Part shown: in pieces, positions 1-11,829 of the stretch | Position numbering within the stretch: the first letter of the stretch is position 1 | Layout of the letters: every line of letters starts with the position of its first letter | NCBI GenBank assembly: GCA_015680685.1 | Contig: MNCI01003108.1 | Coordinates: 22,295 to 86,294, forward strand | DNA: 64,000 bases | Origin: Gnetum montanum | Taxonomy: Eukaryota > Streptophyta > Gnetopsida > Gnetales > Gnetaceae | Reading direction: 5' to 3' | Made by a program: the position numbers and the translations under genes | Notes under the pieces: generated by a model | Seen by the model: only the letters and a program-made list of their open reading frames with translations | Told to the model about the DNA's origin: nothing | Databases searched by the model: none

Positions 1-1100
1 AAGATCTATGCAGATGGGCTTGTTCAATGATATGTGTCAGATTGTGACCAAGAGAGAGTTTTACAGGATGCCCATGAAGGCCCATGGGGTGGCCACTACG
101 TAGGGTGTACAAAAACACTCAAACTACTGATGGTAGGCTACTTTTGGCCTACTTTATTCAAAGATATCCATATTTTCACACAATCTTGTGAATGTTGCCA
201 AAGACATGGAGAAATTACTACCATGTATGAAGGGCCACAACACTAGATATAGCCATTAGAGCCTTTTGAAATCTAGGGAATTGATTTTATGGGGTCCATT
301 CAACCGATGTCAAACGAAAAAGTATATATTATTGTGACTATGGATTACTATACAAAGTCGACAGAGGCAATAGCAATAAAAGATTATACATCAAAGATAG
401 CTGTCAAATGTTTCCGAAAACACATGGTGAACAAATTTAGAGTACTAAGAATGCTTATATCAGATAATGAGACTCACTTCATCGATGCTACCTTTAAGAA
501 ACTCATGCAACAACTTGGGGTAAATCATAAGCTAACAACACCATATCATCCCCAAGCAAATGATCAAGCTGAAGTCACTAACCTTGAAATTACTAGAACA
601 CTCATTAGGATGGTTAGTAGGTTTAGATGGGATTGGAATACTAAATTAAACGATGCTCTATGGGCCTATAGGACATCCTGGAAACTAGCTATAGGATACA
701 TACTATATGAGTTAGTCTATGGCAAACTGCCAACACTTCCAATCCAAGTAGAGCTTCACACTTTAGCTATTACCAGTGAACTAGATCTTAATCTACGTTT
801 AGCTTAGAAGGAACATCTAATGAACCTAAATCTTCTAGATGAAAATTGGCTAGTAGCACTTATGGGTAGTGAGGTTCATAAGTATTATTCCAAACTTAGA
901 CATAATTCATAAATAAAGAATGTAACCATACAACTAGGTGACAAGGTCCTTTATTGTAATCCTAGTCATTTACCCAAAAAAGCTAAATTGTAGACACTTT
1001 GGAAGGGACCATACATTGTGCAAGCCACTTATCCATCTTGTGCCTTACATATTCACCATCCATCTAATCCACATAAGCTTATCATTGTTAATATCTAACA
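1..1100 (+). pseudogene. X integrase (zinc finger, DDE core, GPY/F end), decayed
   Basis: Frame 1 reads through an HHCC zinc finger (HEGPWGGHYVG ... CECCQRHGE, about 70-225), then the rve core (GSIQPMSNEKVYIIV onward from 289). The first catalytic Asp lies in TMDYYTKS, the second in ISDNETHF, and the Glu in TNLEI, so the triad residues are still present. A chromodomain-free C-terminus with LGDKVLY and WKGPYIV (GPY/F motif, about 937-1020) follows in the same frame. In-frame stops at 244, 805, 910 and later break it. Aligned with the E4 copy (44332-44360), TGG and CAA codons have become TAG at 244-256. The family function is insertion of element cDNA into the host genome; this copy cannot make an intact enzyme. 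Confidence 0.85.
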
Positions 1101-1183
1101 AGTCAAACCATATTATGAATATTCAAAAGAGTCTGCCCAACCTACCCATAGTCTTCTCCTTATTCTATCTTCCATTTACTTGA

Positions 1184-2719
1184 TCTTAATAATAGTCGTG
1201 GGGTAGTCACTTTAGAGCCATAGGTACCTTACTAAATTTTTCATTTTTCTTTCCATTTTTTACATTCTTTGATATTTTCTTATTTTTTAATACTTTTCAT
1301 TTCTTAAATTTTTGGCATTCTTTTACATTTTTTTCAATTCTTTGACATTTTCTATGCTTTTAAAATTTTTCAATTCTTATTATCTTTTTCATTTCTTTCA
1401 TACTTTGTTTTCAAACTTTTTGTAAATAATTTTGATTACTAATAAGACATGTTACAAATAAAGGCAAGATGTAATCCACTAAGGTGAAGATTTCTATATG
1501 TTATCAAGTCATAAGGGACTAATTATTTAAATAGTGAGCCCACATCATCCATCCACCCATTCCATTAATAAGAGGTTCTTACCATGGCCATACAGGTTAA
1601 CACAAATAAAAATAATACAAATAAAAATAGTGAGTAAAATAAGCATTACCTTAAAATAAGCATTACCTTAATAAGAGCAATAAGGGTAAGTATGAACTAA
1701 AATAGTGAGTAAAATAAGCATTACCTTAACAGGTTAACACAAATAAAAATAAAAGAGCACATAATAAATTTTTGGGGGTCCCATTAAAAAGACATGTTAC
1801 TAATGCCTAAAGGTAGGTGACTTCTTAGAAATCTAAAAAATAAACAAAGTGCCATAAATAAACTCCTCCCTTGGACCGTACGCAAAGTGACAATGCTCCT
1901 TGCAACATTGATAGTCTTACGATTGTACTTCCAAGAGATGAATCGATGCAATGTCACTAGAATTTGGTCTAGACTTGGTTTGAATCTTAGACAAAAAGGC
2001 TAGTGATTACTTTAACCATTAATAAAAAACAAGAATTCATTATGCCTATGGTAAGATACCTCATGTCCCAATCCTTGCAATCCCTTCTAAGTCCATTTCA
2101 TCTCACTGTAAGAATAATCATAACTTGTGGCCTTATGTAACATAGAGTTATTTTCCTAATTTGATGGTACTAACATGTGCATGTTGCTAAATAAGTATGT
2201 GTTAAATTCAACTCCTTAAGTGCCTAAGGACACTTTTCTTCTCTAATTTGAGCTTTGACCTCCTCACTTTCCCAAGTCATATCTTCCGTGTTATTGCTTT
2301 GATTTTTGTGATTTTCAAACCTATTTGATCTTAGAGTGCTCATCTTAGTCATGGGGGGATGCTAGTGAGGAAAATCTGAGCTAATTTTTTGAAAAATTCT
2401 AATACTTGGGAGGTATTTTAAGGGTAAGTATGAACTAAAACTTGAAAATTTTTAATAAGAACTAATCATGAGGAAGCTAGAACACTCAAATGCTACACTT
2501 AACGAATCATAACCAATCATAATGAGCCATAAATAAGAACAAAATAAATAACTATGAGAAGTCACAAAGAAAATAACACTTATGGGATAACTTTTTGAAA
2601 TTTTATCTAACTCTGCAATCATAAACTAAGAACTTAATGTAACAAAGGGTATGAGTAAGGTATAGAACCATTAAGAATAAATACAAATACCTTAGTAATT
2701 TTTAATCCTTAATGATTGT
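1184..2719 (+). other. X post-integrase non-coding region with local direct repeats
   Basis: This AT-rich region has no supported gene. A TAGTCGTGGGG tract at about 1193-1205 matches the purine tracts that follow integrase in E1, E3 and E4. Between about 1590 and 1760 short blocks recur: CAGGTTAACACAAATAAAA occurs twice and AAAATAAGCATTACCTTAA three times. A block AAGGGTAAGTATGAACTAAA near 1690 recurs near 2420, and AGACATGTTAC recurs near 1446 and 1790. These look like local duplications inside the element rather than genes. Confidence 0.55.
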
Positions 2720-5407
2720 AGATGGCCTCAGAGAGAGGAGCACAAGGAGGACCCTCACAAGGTGCAAGTAAGAGACTAAGAGGTCAAGGTAGAGGCTGAA
2801 CAAGAGCACAAGAACCAAAACACAAGGAGCAAGAAGTCCAATCTTTTAACATTCATCAAGAAACTCCTGCTATGGAACAACTGATCCAAGGAGAGGTAGA
2901 GGAACCACAAGTACTAATACAATGCCTCACATTATCATAGGACTACCTTCAAGCCATCCACGAAAGGTGCATCATGACCACAATCATTGTAGAGATGAAC
3001 TTTGGCATATTTGTGGAGTTTACCCCTAAAGTGGTCAAGACATAACTCAAGGCATCACCACTATGGCCCATCCTTTTTAACAGTGGCGAATGGTACCTTA
3101 GGAAAACCTACCAATTCTAGCATAACAAGGAAGAGAGTACCATAGTTAACATTGGAGGAGTCTTAGTTTCATTCTCAATCAAGGAAATTGTACAAGCTCT
3201 AAATATACCCAACAAAGGGGTAAAGGTAGCACATCTGTCTACCTAATCGAATGTTGAAACCAAAAAATTATGGCTAAAAAAATCATATGCAAAGAAGATA
3301 AGGGCTATAATGAGCTAACTTTGGAAGAAAGAATCTACTTTAAAATTGGCACCTACCACTTGTTCCCAACAAAAGAACTCAAAAGATTATCTACTTATGC
3401 GGCTAGAGGAAGTGTGATCCTAATGGGCAAATACAATGCCAACATGACACAACTCTACTTTATGGAAATATAGAGGTAGTTTGAAGAAAGAAAGGTAGGG
3501 AAGCCAACACTTCCATTTCCTTGCCTTATTAGGAAATTATGCAAGTGAGTCAAAATCCTAGGATACATCAATGATGTTCCCAGGAGAGCCCAAATGCTTC
3601 ATACACTGAATTGCTCAAACTAGCGCCACCTAGAAAAGATCATGGTGAAGAGTAACAACAAGAGTAACAAGAATAGAAATAATAGAAAGTTCCACCACCA
3701 CCACTATAGGATTATAGAACATCAATGAATCATCTGCAACAAATTGTAAAAACCAATAGTTGAGGAACAAGGGAGGAGGCCAATTTTTATAGAGTTATTG
3801 ACAATGTTGTCTAGCCCACAGTTTTAGCAAATCCAACAAGTGGACATATCTCACTGAAATCAAGAGGAGAGGTCCAATGGTCACAAAAAATCTCTAAGAA
3901 TGCTGCATTGTTCCAAGTGGTGCTTAAGACTAGAGAGGGAGCCACAGTGGTGGCAATGAAACACTAGGATGCAACGAGAGTAGCATAGGTGATCACTAAT
4001 CATATCAAGAAGTCCTTCAATGTACCTATTGTGCCATTGGTAGATCGAACTTGAGGTAGAGATGCTCAAATGTTAGTTGAAACCTTACTAACTCCTACTA
4101 ACCATGAAGATGTGCTTGATAGACTACTATAGACTAGGTAAATAATGACAACACTTTTTGACATCCCCAGTGATGTCACTACAATACAGTCTCAACTCAT
4201 TGCTGCCAAAGGAAAACTAGTCATGGAAGATACAAGGGCAAAGTATGTCGTAAATGAAATTCTAAAATTACAAGAAGAGCTTACAACCTTGAGAGCTGAA
4301 TGAAGAGGTCCCACACAATTTATTATGTCTGACCGAATAGAGCAGTTTAGGAAAAAGTATATGAACCATCTAATTGAGAAAAATAAATAGATGGCAACAG
4401 AAAAGGAGAAAGTGGTATGGAATGCCTCAGCAATTGAAGCAAAAACATATGCACATGGTAAGGCACTTATAGTGTAAGAGGAAAATTAACAACTTGCTAC
4501 TAATAATATGAGGTTGACTACTATGAAAAAGTAGAAAAACATACTAGAAGAAAGCATCCACTATTTAAGGAAACAACTAGTGAGGATCAACCAAGACATG
4601 AGCTACCTCACAAGAGAAAATAGAGCCCTCTTAATGGAGGAGGTACGTGTCATTTGATAAAAGTCAGTTATTGAAATAAGAACATGTCAAAATGAGGCAA
4701 AGAAACATGAAAGGCTCAAGGAACACTTGCGTGATCAAGTGGGCATGTACAAGAAAATCATCAAGTGGGCATGTACAAGCAAATCAACAAGAAAAAGAAC
4801 CAAATGACCAAAGCTAGAGTCAACATCATTTTAGCATAAAATCCTGACTAGCAAACCATTCTAGACAATTACACCCATGTTCACCAAGAGAAAGTGAAAA
4901 ATAAATACCTACAAATCAAGGACCTAAAAGAGTACATGGGGTTAGCTAACCTTTGTTATGCTAGCTTGGCCATGTTAACAATAGGTAGGCCCAAGAATTA
5001 ATTAGAATAGCAAGTAGCAACCACATATGCTCTGTATGAAAAAGAGTTTGTGAACTACAAATATGCTTTACAAAAACTCCAAGTGGAAAACTCTGAATTG
5101 GAAGTAATGAAGGTTAGCTACCAAGGGAAAAAATATGTAGCAGCAAACTTGGCTAGAAGATTGACTGATTATCATGAACTATAAGAAAATACCAAAGCAT
5201 TCGAAGAGGAGAGAAGGTAGTTCGTAGCTTGGTATGTCATGGCAAATCAGATGTTTCTGCAACTACCATGTCCATGGGATGTACTTGCTCCATCACACAT
5301 TGCACAATAAGCATGGATGGTACATGACCTAAGAATGGAAGAGGATAAACTTTAGGCACTCCTAAACTGGTACAAATTTTAGAAGCCTAATGACAAAGGA
5401 AAGTAAT
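2720..5407 (+). pseudogene. X third ORF after pol (coiled-coil-like, function unknown), decayed
   Basis: An ORF starts ATGGCCTCAGAGAGAGGAGC at 2720 and can be followed on the + strand for about 2.7 kb through many stops. The stretch 3270-3473 (MAKKIICKEDKGYNELTLEE...) stays open. The second half, about 4140-5400, is rich in Lys, Glu, Gln and Leu and reads like a coiled coil. Most stops are TAG or TAA where a Gln or Trp codon is expected. No transmembrane segment is evident, so an envelope role is not supported. Athila and Ogre/Tat elements are known to carry extra ORFs beside pol; this one is placed by analogy only. E1, E2 and E4 lack an equivalent of this size. Confidence 0.55.
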
Positions 5408-5635
5408 CGATAAAGGATCCACCACCACCAGGAACTAGATAAGGCTACATTAAGCTTCACCAAGTTTTTGTTTTTTGTTAAAGTGTCATGTCATGTCTTG
5501 TGTCAATTTTGTAAACACCACTACGACATTTAAGAGTCATGTATATAATAGTTAGTGTCATGTAAATCTTATTCCCAATTTTGTAAGGAACTCCATCCTC
5601 ATTTTTTTTTAAGTCAAGGACAAGTTTTCAATCAA
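5408..5635 (+). other. X 3' untranslated end
   Basis: Short T-rich leader into the polypurine tract. It includes AAGGACAAGTTTTCA, which recurs just upstream of the 3' LTRs of E1, E3 and E4 with small changes. No gene is seen. Confidence 0.5.
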
Positions 5636-5646
5636 TTGTGTGGGTA
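5636..5646 (+). other. X polypurine tract (degenerate)
   Basis: TTGTGTGGGTA directly precedes the LTR start TGATAAATC. It is a weakened form of the family tract TTAGTCRTGGGGGTA seen at E1, E3 and E4. Family role: primer for plus-strand DNA synthesis. Confidence 0.6.
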
Positions 5647-5697
5647 TGATAAATCATATTTTGATCAGCTACAATATCAAGCATCCAATATCGAAGC
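5647..5697 (+). repeat. X 3' LTR, segment 1 of 3
   Basis: Starts TGATAAATCATATTTTGATC, close to the LTR starts of E3 at 26393 and 31308. It holds two AATATC motifs and ends in gaagc, the left target duplication of E1 (right copy aaagc at 15787-15791). The LTR resumes at 15792 with CATGATATCGAATCC. Confidence 0.85.
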
Positions 5698-6617
5698 TGA
5701 TGAGAGTAGTTACTCTAATTATTAGAGTGGTTACTCTAGCAGTTATTTTAGCAGTTATTCTAATTATTAGAGTGGTTACTCTAATTATTAGAGTAGTTTC
5801 TCCCAAGCCTATAAATATAGTGCCCAAGCGCACAATTGGAGAGAAGTCTTTTAGCAATCAAGTACTGAAACTTTTGTAGTCTGTTTGAAAGTTAGAGTAT
5901 TTTCCAAGTGCCTGCAGTAGGAGGTCTAAGTGTGGATGGATCTTTATTCAAGCATTTTGTACCTAAGCACACCTTTTGTACAACAATAAAGATGAGCTCT
6001 TCGATTCATCCTTGCAACACTTAAGATTTGTTTTCTTACGCATTTCTTTTATTTTATTTTCTTATGAATTTATTTTATTTTATGCACTTTACATTTATGT
6101 TATTAGCATAGTAATTCATTTTAATCAATTAAGAAAATCATTAAATTACACAGTACAATCACTTCGAGCATGCATGTAACACTTGGTAACCCACTAACGA
6201 TTAGCGTTTGGTAATCCCAGTAGTGTTGCATTGGTTCAGGATGTGTACAGCAAGTGAGAACGGATACTGGTGTTAGGATTAGTTAAAGCCTAGTTAATCG
6301 GTAGTTAAGTTAAATTAGTCACTTAGTTCTCTCTCTCTCTCTCTTCCCTACTAGCGCAAGACATAAAAACATAAAAGCTNTTCTCTCTTCCCTACTAGCG
6401 CAAGACATAAAAACATAAAAGCTATAAAAATCATATGCCTTAAGCTTACTGAACCATACAATCGTGACATACAGGTAAGCTTGGAAACACAACAATCAAC
6501 CAATCCATCCTTTTTCCACAAGGGCACATAAGCACTTAGTCCTTGGAATTCGACCAGATCATGCGTGAGATGCTCGTATTTGTATGGTTGAGCATAGGGG
6601 TACCTTGCCGCTCATCA
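5698..6617 (+). repeat. E1 5' LTR
   Basis: Bounded on the left by target duplication gaagc and on the right by the primer site. TATA box TATAAATA is at 5810-5817 and AATAAA at 5985-5990. It contains a palindromic array (5712-5794). A 41-43 bp segment is repeated on both sides of a single N at 6380, probably an unmerged assembly overlap, so the true LTR is about 43 bp shorter. Confidence 0.9.
5712..5794 (+). repeat. E1 U3 palindrome array (ACTCTAATTATTAGAGT)
   Basis: The 17-nt near-perfect palindrome ACTCTAATTATTAGAGT (only the central base unpaired) is present at 5712-5728 and 5778-5794. A shortened copy lies around 5759-5774, with partial units between. It sits directly upstream of the TATA box, where every other LTR in the window has GATATC palindromes. 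It is likely a binding-site array; this is inferred from position only. Confidence 0.75.
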
Positions 6618-6618
6618 T

Positions 6619-6636
6619 TGGCGTCGTTGCCAGGGA
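6619..6636 (+). other. E1 primer binding site, tRNA-Asp type
   Basis: TGGCGTCGTTGCCAGGGA, one base after the LTR, matches 16 of 18 positions of the complement of the plant tRNA-Asp(GTC) 3' end (TGGCGCCGTTGCCGGGGA, from memory). tRNA-Asp priming is the known Athila arrangement. Confidence 0.85.
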
Positions 6637-6702
6637 CTTAGTTGTTTGTGCACTAACTAGAACATAGAAAATCATTCACATCGTTGGAATGAACCCTTAG
6701 GA

Positions 6703-8740
6703 TTGGTTGAGAAAATAATAAACAAGAATACATTGCAAACTAAACAGACAAGTATGTCTCCTTCTTCGTACGAAAGCGCCTCACTGCCCAGGTCTGAAAC
6801 AGGAAACAATCAACAGCGTAATACACATGACGTTGATCCACCAGTCCCTCAACAAGTTCAAGTGGTATATATTCATCCCGATGAGTATATACTAGACTTC
6901 ACCTTTATCCTCCATCAAGACGAACAAATGCGTTGGCGAGACATAGAAGGTAACATAGTGTTACCTCTCGATCGTTCAATCCTGAGCATGCTTCTTCGTG
7001 CTCTCACACAAATTGGCATGCTGCACTTACACGTAGAATACCTTGTGCAAGATCATGACTCAAGAGAATACCATCCCATAGAGGCACAACGTCAAAGGGA
7101 CTTGCAACAGGAGAGACATCATAAGTCTTTGAAGGGTAAGTGATCCTAGGATGCCCCACATGTCTTAAGCAAAAATGAGGGTGGTGAACCTACCTCAAGC
7201 AGTTAGCCACACAACGATGTTCCTCCCCTTGACTTTGGCCAATGGGTTTTGTATCAGAACCTTCATTTTACTATTCATAACCCAGGTTCTAATACCCACG
7301 GGCACAAAGGGTTTGAAAAAGGGACACGAACTCATGATAAAGGTGGACATTCTAATCACAATCACAATTGGGGCCGATACCACAAAAGAGAAGGTAGCAA
7401 ACATTGTCATGGTGACAGTTCTCCTTCTTCTTCACCTTCACCATCTCCTTCATCCTCTCCTTCAGTATCCGGACATAGTCATAAGGAAAAAGGCCATGGG
7501 GATAAAAGTAGGCAATGTGGAAGTCATAGATAAAACAGCTAGCAAAGGGGACGATGGCACTCTAGAGAGTCACAACATAGAAGAAGGGAGAGTAGGGAAC
7601 AACATAGGCATCATAGACACCATGGACGAGACGATCATGATAAAATCCTACTTGCTACTCGAAGTATGTTGGACATAACTGAGGCTGTTAGAATTCCAAC
7701 AAGGCATCAAAAAGATAGTAGGATCAAGAGATTAGATATAAATAACATCCCATGATTTGAAGGGGGATATAATGTTGATCCTTAGAATCATTTACAAGCA
7801 TTCCATGATGCGTGTGCCTTATCGAACATAGAGAACGAATGGCAAAAACTTACGTTGTTCCCATGAACATTAGTTAAAGAAGCAGAAAATCTGGTACTAG
7901 TCTTTAGAATTGGAATCCATTTGTAGGTGGAGTACGATGTTAGAACTATTTAATAACAAGTATCAAACGTACTCCTGAGTGTCTAACTTACGAAATCAAA
8001 TCCAAGGCTGGAAACAAGGAGGACATGAACCCTTGAATGCTTCCATGGGTCGATACTATGCATTATTACATCATTTTCCTAGCCATGGTTATTTGCAAAG
8101 GGATCAACTATGCCATCTTGTGGATAGGCTTAGGCATGAAACGAGAAGAACCCTTAAGACTTATTCCCAAGGGAGACTATTTGAGCTTAGGTCCCATCAA
8201 ATTCAAAGACTATTAGAGCAAGTTCCTAAGGAATAAGGTGAGCTACGGAAGAAAGAAAGTGCGAAAGAGTATGACCAAGATTCTTCCCTCTAGAAGAAGG
8301 GAGTAAGATTTTGTAAGGATGAAGAAGAGTCACCACTCAAAGAGATGGTGAATAGGAAAACTTTGCTTATCCAAAAGATGACATCAAAAGTTTTGGCAAA
8401 GGTAGACCAAATGTGGGATTCCCTGGACAATAGATTTCAAACTGTTCTTAAAATAGTAGAGGAGTTTAGAGAGCAATGTAGTGATCACAAAAAAGGAAAA
8501 AAGAGAGAAGATGAACATGCACATAGCAAGGGTAAGGACAAAGTTGCCATCATTGAAGAGGCTATGGATTCAGAAAAAGACAATGATAGTGGATGAGAGA
8601 TATGTCAATATGACCATCCTGAGGGATGTTGCCCTGTAATCTCCCCTCTGCAAGAGTCTGGGGTGTATGCACTCAACCCATGATTAAAAAAAAGGCAAAC
8701 ACCCCAAAGGTTACCTTATCCTCAAGGTAACCCAAGGAAG
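6703..8740 (+). pseudogene. E1 gag, decayed
   Basis: The N-terminal part (6703-7143, then 7249-7533 in the same frame) carries the family block QVVYIHPDEYILDFTFILHQ followed by a His/Ser/Pro-rich linker. A 1-nt shift near 7885 moves to frame 2, where the retrotransposon gag core follows (IQGWKQGGHEPL ... GRYYALLHHFPSHGY, 7979-8236), then a charged segment (8345-8596). The zinc knuckle lies at 8594-8632, but its first Cys codon is TGA. Stops at 7864, 8234 and 8594, among others, prevent translation. Family role: capsid and nucleocapsid. Confidence 0.85.
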
Positions 8741-9280
8741 TTCCACCAACCCTTAACATATTATCCCAGTGGAATTACACCACAACCGATTGAGTAATAT
8801 CAATAGTGGCAGCACCCATAATCATGGGGAATGCCACCACCAAGGCAACAATATCCTTACTAGCAACCTAACTCGTATGGATATTACGTGCAATAGCCAA
8901 TCTCCCCATGTGACTGTATTGGTCATGTCACTTCTCAACCTCACTACCAAGCCCATGAGTATTATGGGACTCCCTCTTCTGGAGGCAATATTCCACAAGC
9001 ATATCATCCTTCTCATCCAGTCGCATCTCTTCCACCAATCTCTGCACTACCACCTACTCCCATGATGCAAGGTTAAATCCGTACCTAGCCACAAAAACAT
9101 AACGCCACAAGGGCTATTAACTCTCAACCTACTATTGGTTCCAACAACCACATGAAGAAAAGACCTTTCTTTAGAACCAAGAGTCCAACCAAGCCCTTGC
9201 AATCACAAGCGACTAATTTCTTAGACACCTTAGTATCAATCAAAACTTTGGAGCCTCCTTCAACTCAATGACCACACTCA

Positions 9281-9697
9281 ATGCATATGGTCATGCTAAC
9301 ACATGTCATCACCGATTGGATCAAAGCTGGCAACCTTCCCAAGAAATTCTCTGATCTTGGGAGTCCTCTAATATACTTACAAATTGCTGGAAATGCACTG
9401 TGCAAGGCTCTTTTGGACTCAAGTTCCAGTGTCAACTTGATTTCTCAAGAAATGTACAAGGCCTAGAACTTGCCTCTATTGAAAAAGAGCAACATCCTTC
9501 TAGAGTTAGCTGACCAGTCCATCACTGTCCCATTGGGACTAGTGGAAGACATTGTTATCACTGTTTGTGGGTCGTCATACCCAGCTGACTTCCTAGTGAT
9601 TCAAGTGAACAACGGTAAGGGGGACTTCCCAATAATAATGGGAAGAGCATGGCTAAGCACCATTGACACACGCCTAGGAATCCATGATCTTTCCTGA
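9281..9697 (+). pseudogene. E1 aspartic protease, decayed
   Basis: Reads ALCKALLDSSSSVNLISQ, then ILLELADQSITVPLGLVED and FPIIMGRAWLSTID. In E2 and E4 the active-site stretch is LDLGSRVNLIS; here the Gly position is Ser, so the active-site loop is altered. A TAG at 9464 splits the domain. Same frame as the gag core and RT, consistent with a single polyprotein. Family role: cleavage of the Gag-Pol precursor. Confidence 0.82.
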
Positions 9698-9937
9698 GAA
9701 ATATCAAAGGAAAATGCATTCAGAAAGATCAAGAAGAAGAAACTTCCATGCATCACATACAGTGACACAGGGTGTAATTGCGTGCAGAGGTCATGGTTTG
9801 TGCAAAGTTTAACATTGCCTGCATGCAATCAGTGTGCACAAGTGATCAACATACAAAGATGCCTATATGCAGCATCCACACAATAGGAAGGCACCCAGTG
9901 GCTGATAGCTGATCAAGAAAGTAGTTCACTCATATGC

Positions 9938-11570
9938 ATGGAACCAACTGAGGGTTTGACTTGTGCTTACATCGATAACATAGACGCATTCGAGCAAATC
10001 CACTACCAACTTCCAAGTCTTAACCTTGAAAATGTCAATTGTGGGAAGTTGGAAATCCCTAAGGAATTTAAGCAGGAGCCCCTCGAGTTGAAACCATTGC
10101 CCACTGGTATGGAATACATGTTCCTTAAAAATAGAAAATCAGTAATTATCAATGCTAAGCTTGCTCCTCAACAGAAAGAAGAACTGTTTAAGGTAATCAA
10201 TAGATGGTAAAAATCCTTCACTTGGTCATATCCTAAATTAACTAGAATAGATCCTAGGATATGCCAACATAGAATTTACACTAACCCCTCCATGAAGCCT
10301 CGAAGACAACTGTAGAGGCTTTTGAACCCAAAGTTGAAGCAAGTAGTCAAGGAAGAAATCGAACAGCTTCTCAAGGCTAGGTTCATATACCCCATTGCTG
10401 ATAGTGAATGGGTTAGCCCCTTAGTTATTATGCCTAAAAAGGGAGGCAAATGAAGGGTGTGCATAGATTTTAGGCTACGAAATATGGCAACATTCAAAGA
10501 TCACTTTTCATTGTCATTTGTTGACCAAGTCTTAGACACCATCATAGGGCATCACTATTATAGTTTTCTCGATGGATATAGTAGATATAACCAAATACAA
10601 ATAGCCCTAGAAGACCAAGCCAAAACTACGTTCACCAGTCCTTGGGGAATGTTCGCATACAAACAAATGCTATTTGGCTTGTGCAATGCCCCTGCAACAT
10701 TTCAATGACTAGTTCTAAGCATATTCCAACAACAGATAGGAAAGGGCATGGAGGTCTTTATGGATGACTTCTCCACTTATGGAGCAAACTTTGATCAAGC
10801 CTTGGACTAGTTGGAGCAAGTATTAAAAAGATGTGTAGAAACCAATTTGAGGCCCAACTGGCAGAAAAGCCATTTGATGGTCCAAGAAGACGTAGTACTA
10901 GGGCACAAAATCTCACACATAGGAATAGAGGTAGACCCCAAGAAAATCAAAATTATCCAAGGAATTACCCATCAACCAGAAACTGTCAAAGATATTCAAT
11001 CATTCCTTGGACATACTGGCTACTATAGGAGATTTATTGAGAACTTTTCAAAGGTTTCCAAACCATTGGTGGAATTAAAAAAAAAGGACGTACCTTTCAA
11101 GTGGACTAAGAAATGCGAATTAGCTTTCCAAACTCTAAAACAGAAGCTAGTAGAAACACCCATTCTACAAGCTCCTGACTGGTCCAAACCATTTCATATC
11201 ATGACTGACGTGTCCAACTATACTTTATGAGCTATACTTACATCGTTAGATGACCAGAAGCATCCTTATTACATCCACTGTGCAAGTAGAAGTATCACTG
11301 GTGCACAACTTAACTACACTATCACAGAGAAGGAATTAATGGTTGTAGTGTTTGCACTAGAAAAGTTTAGACACTATGTATTGGGATATAAAGTATATAC
11401 ACATATAGATCATAGTGCAATCTGGTTCCTCATGAATAAGCCAATGGTAAGCCCTCATATCATACGATGGCTTGTAATCTTACACGAGTTCGATCTTACG
11501 ATGATCGATCGTAAAGGCACTGAGAACGTAGTTGCTGATCATTTATCTTGGTTGCAATGGGACCACAAAG
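9938..11570 (+). pseudogene. E1 reverse transcriptase and RNase H, decayed
   Basis: RT begins after a linker (MEPTEGLTCAYIDNI) and shows FLDGYSRYNQIQIALED, LFGLCNAPATFQ and the catalytic VFMDDFS with F-M-D-D at 10757-10768. The connection and RNase H follow (FIENFSKVSKPLVEL, TDVSNYTL, TEKELMVVVFALEKFRHYVLG, DRKGTENVVADHLSWL to about 11555). The frame is constant; stops lie at about 10208, 10451, 10706, 10808 and 11228. RT and RNase H catalytic segments are still recognisable. Family role: minus- and plus-strand cDNA synthesis. Confidence 0.88.
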
Positions 11571-11829
11571 AGGATGAGTATCCAATTTTTGATTATTTCC
11601 CAAATGAATTCCTCTTTGCCGATGTAGTGAATAATCAATCACCCATGGAGACAAACTGGTACAGTAGCATTCTTACCTATCTCCTTACCCAAAAAATACC
11701 ACAAGAGTTAAACCTTAAGAAGAAATAATAGTTTCTTCACAGAGCCAAGTACTTTATAAAGATCAATAGGCAACTCTACAAACTGTGTCTAGATGGCTGG
11801 GTTCGATTGTGTGTTCCTGATATAGATTA

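Noticed and set aside
2720-5407. Envelope gene in X
   Set aside because: No signal peptide, transmembrane segment or fusion-type stretch is visible; the second half is coiled-coil-like. Left as an unknown third ORF.
5640-5879. Overlapping ORFs on both strands with VTLIIRVVTLIIRV-type repeats
   Set aside because: They are translations of the palindromic U3 array; the same peptide on both strands is a property of the palindrome. The similar ORF at 14858-15481 runs through the N gap.
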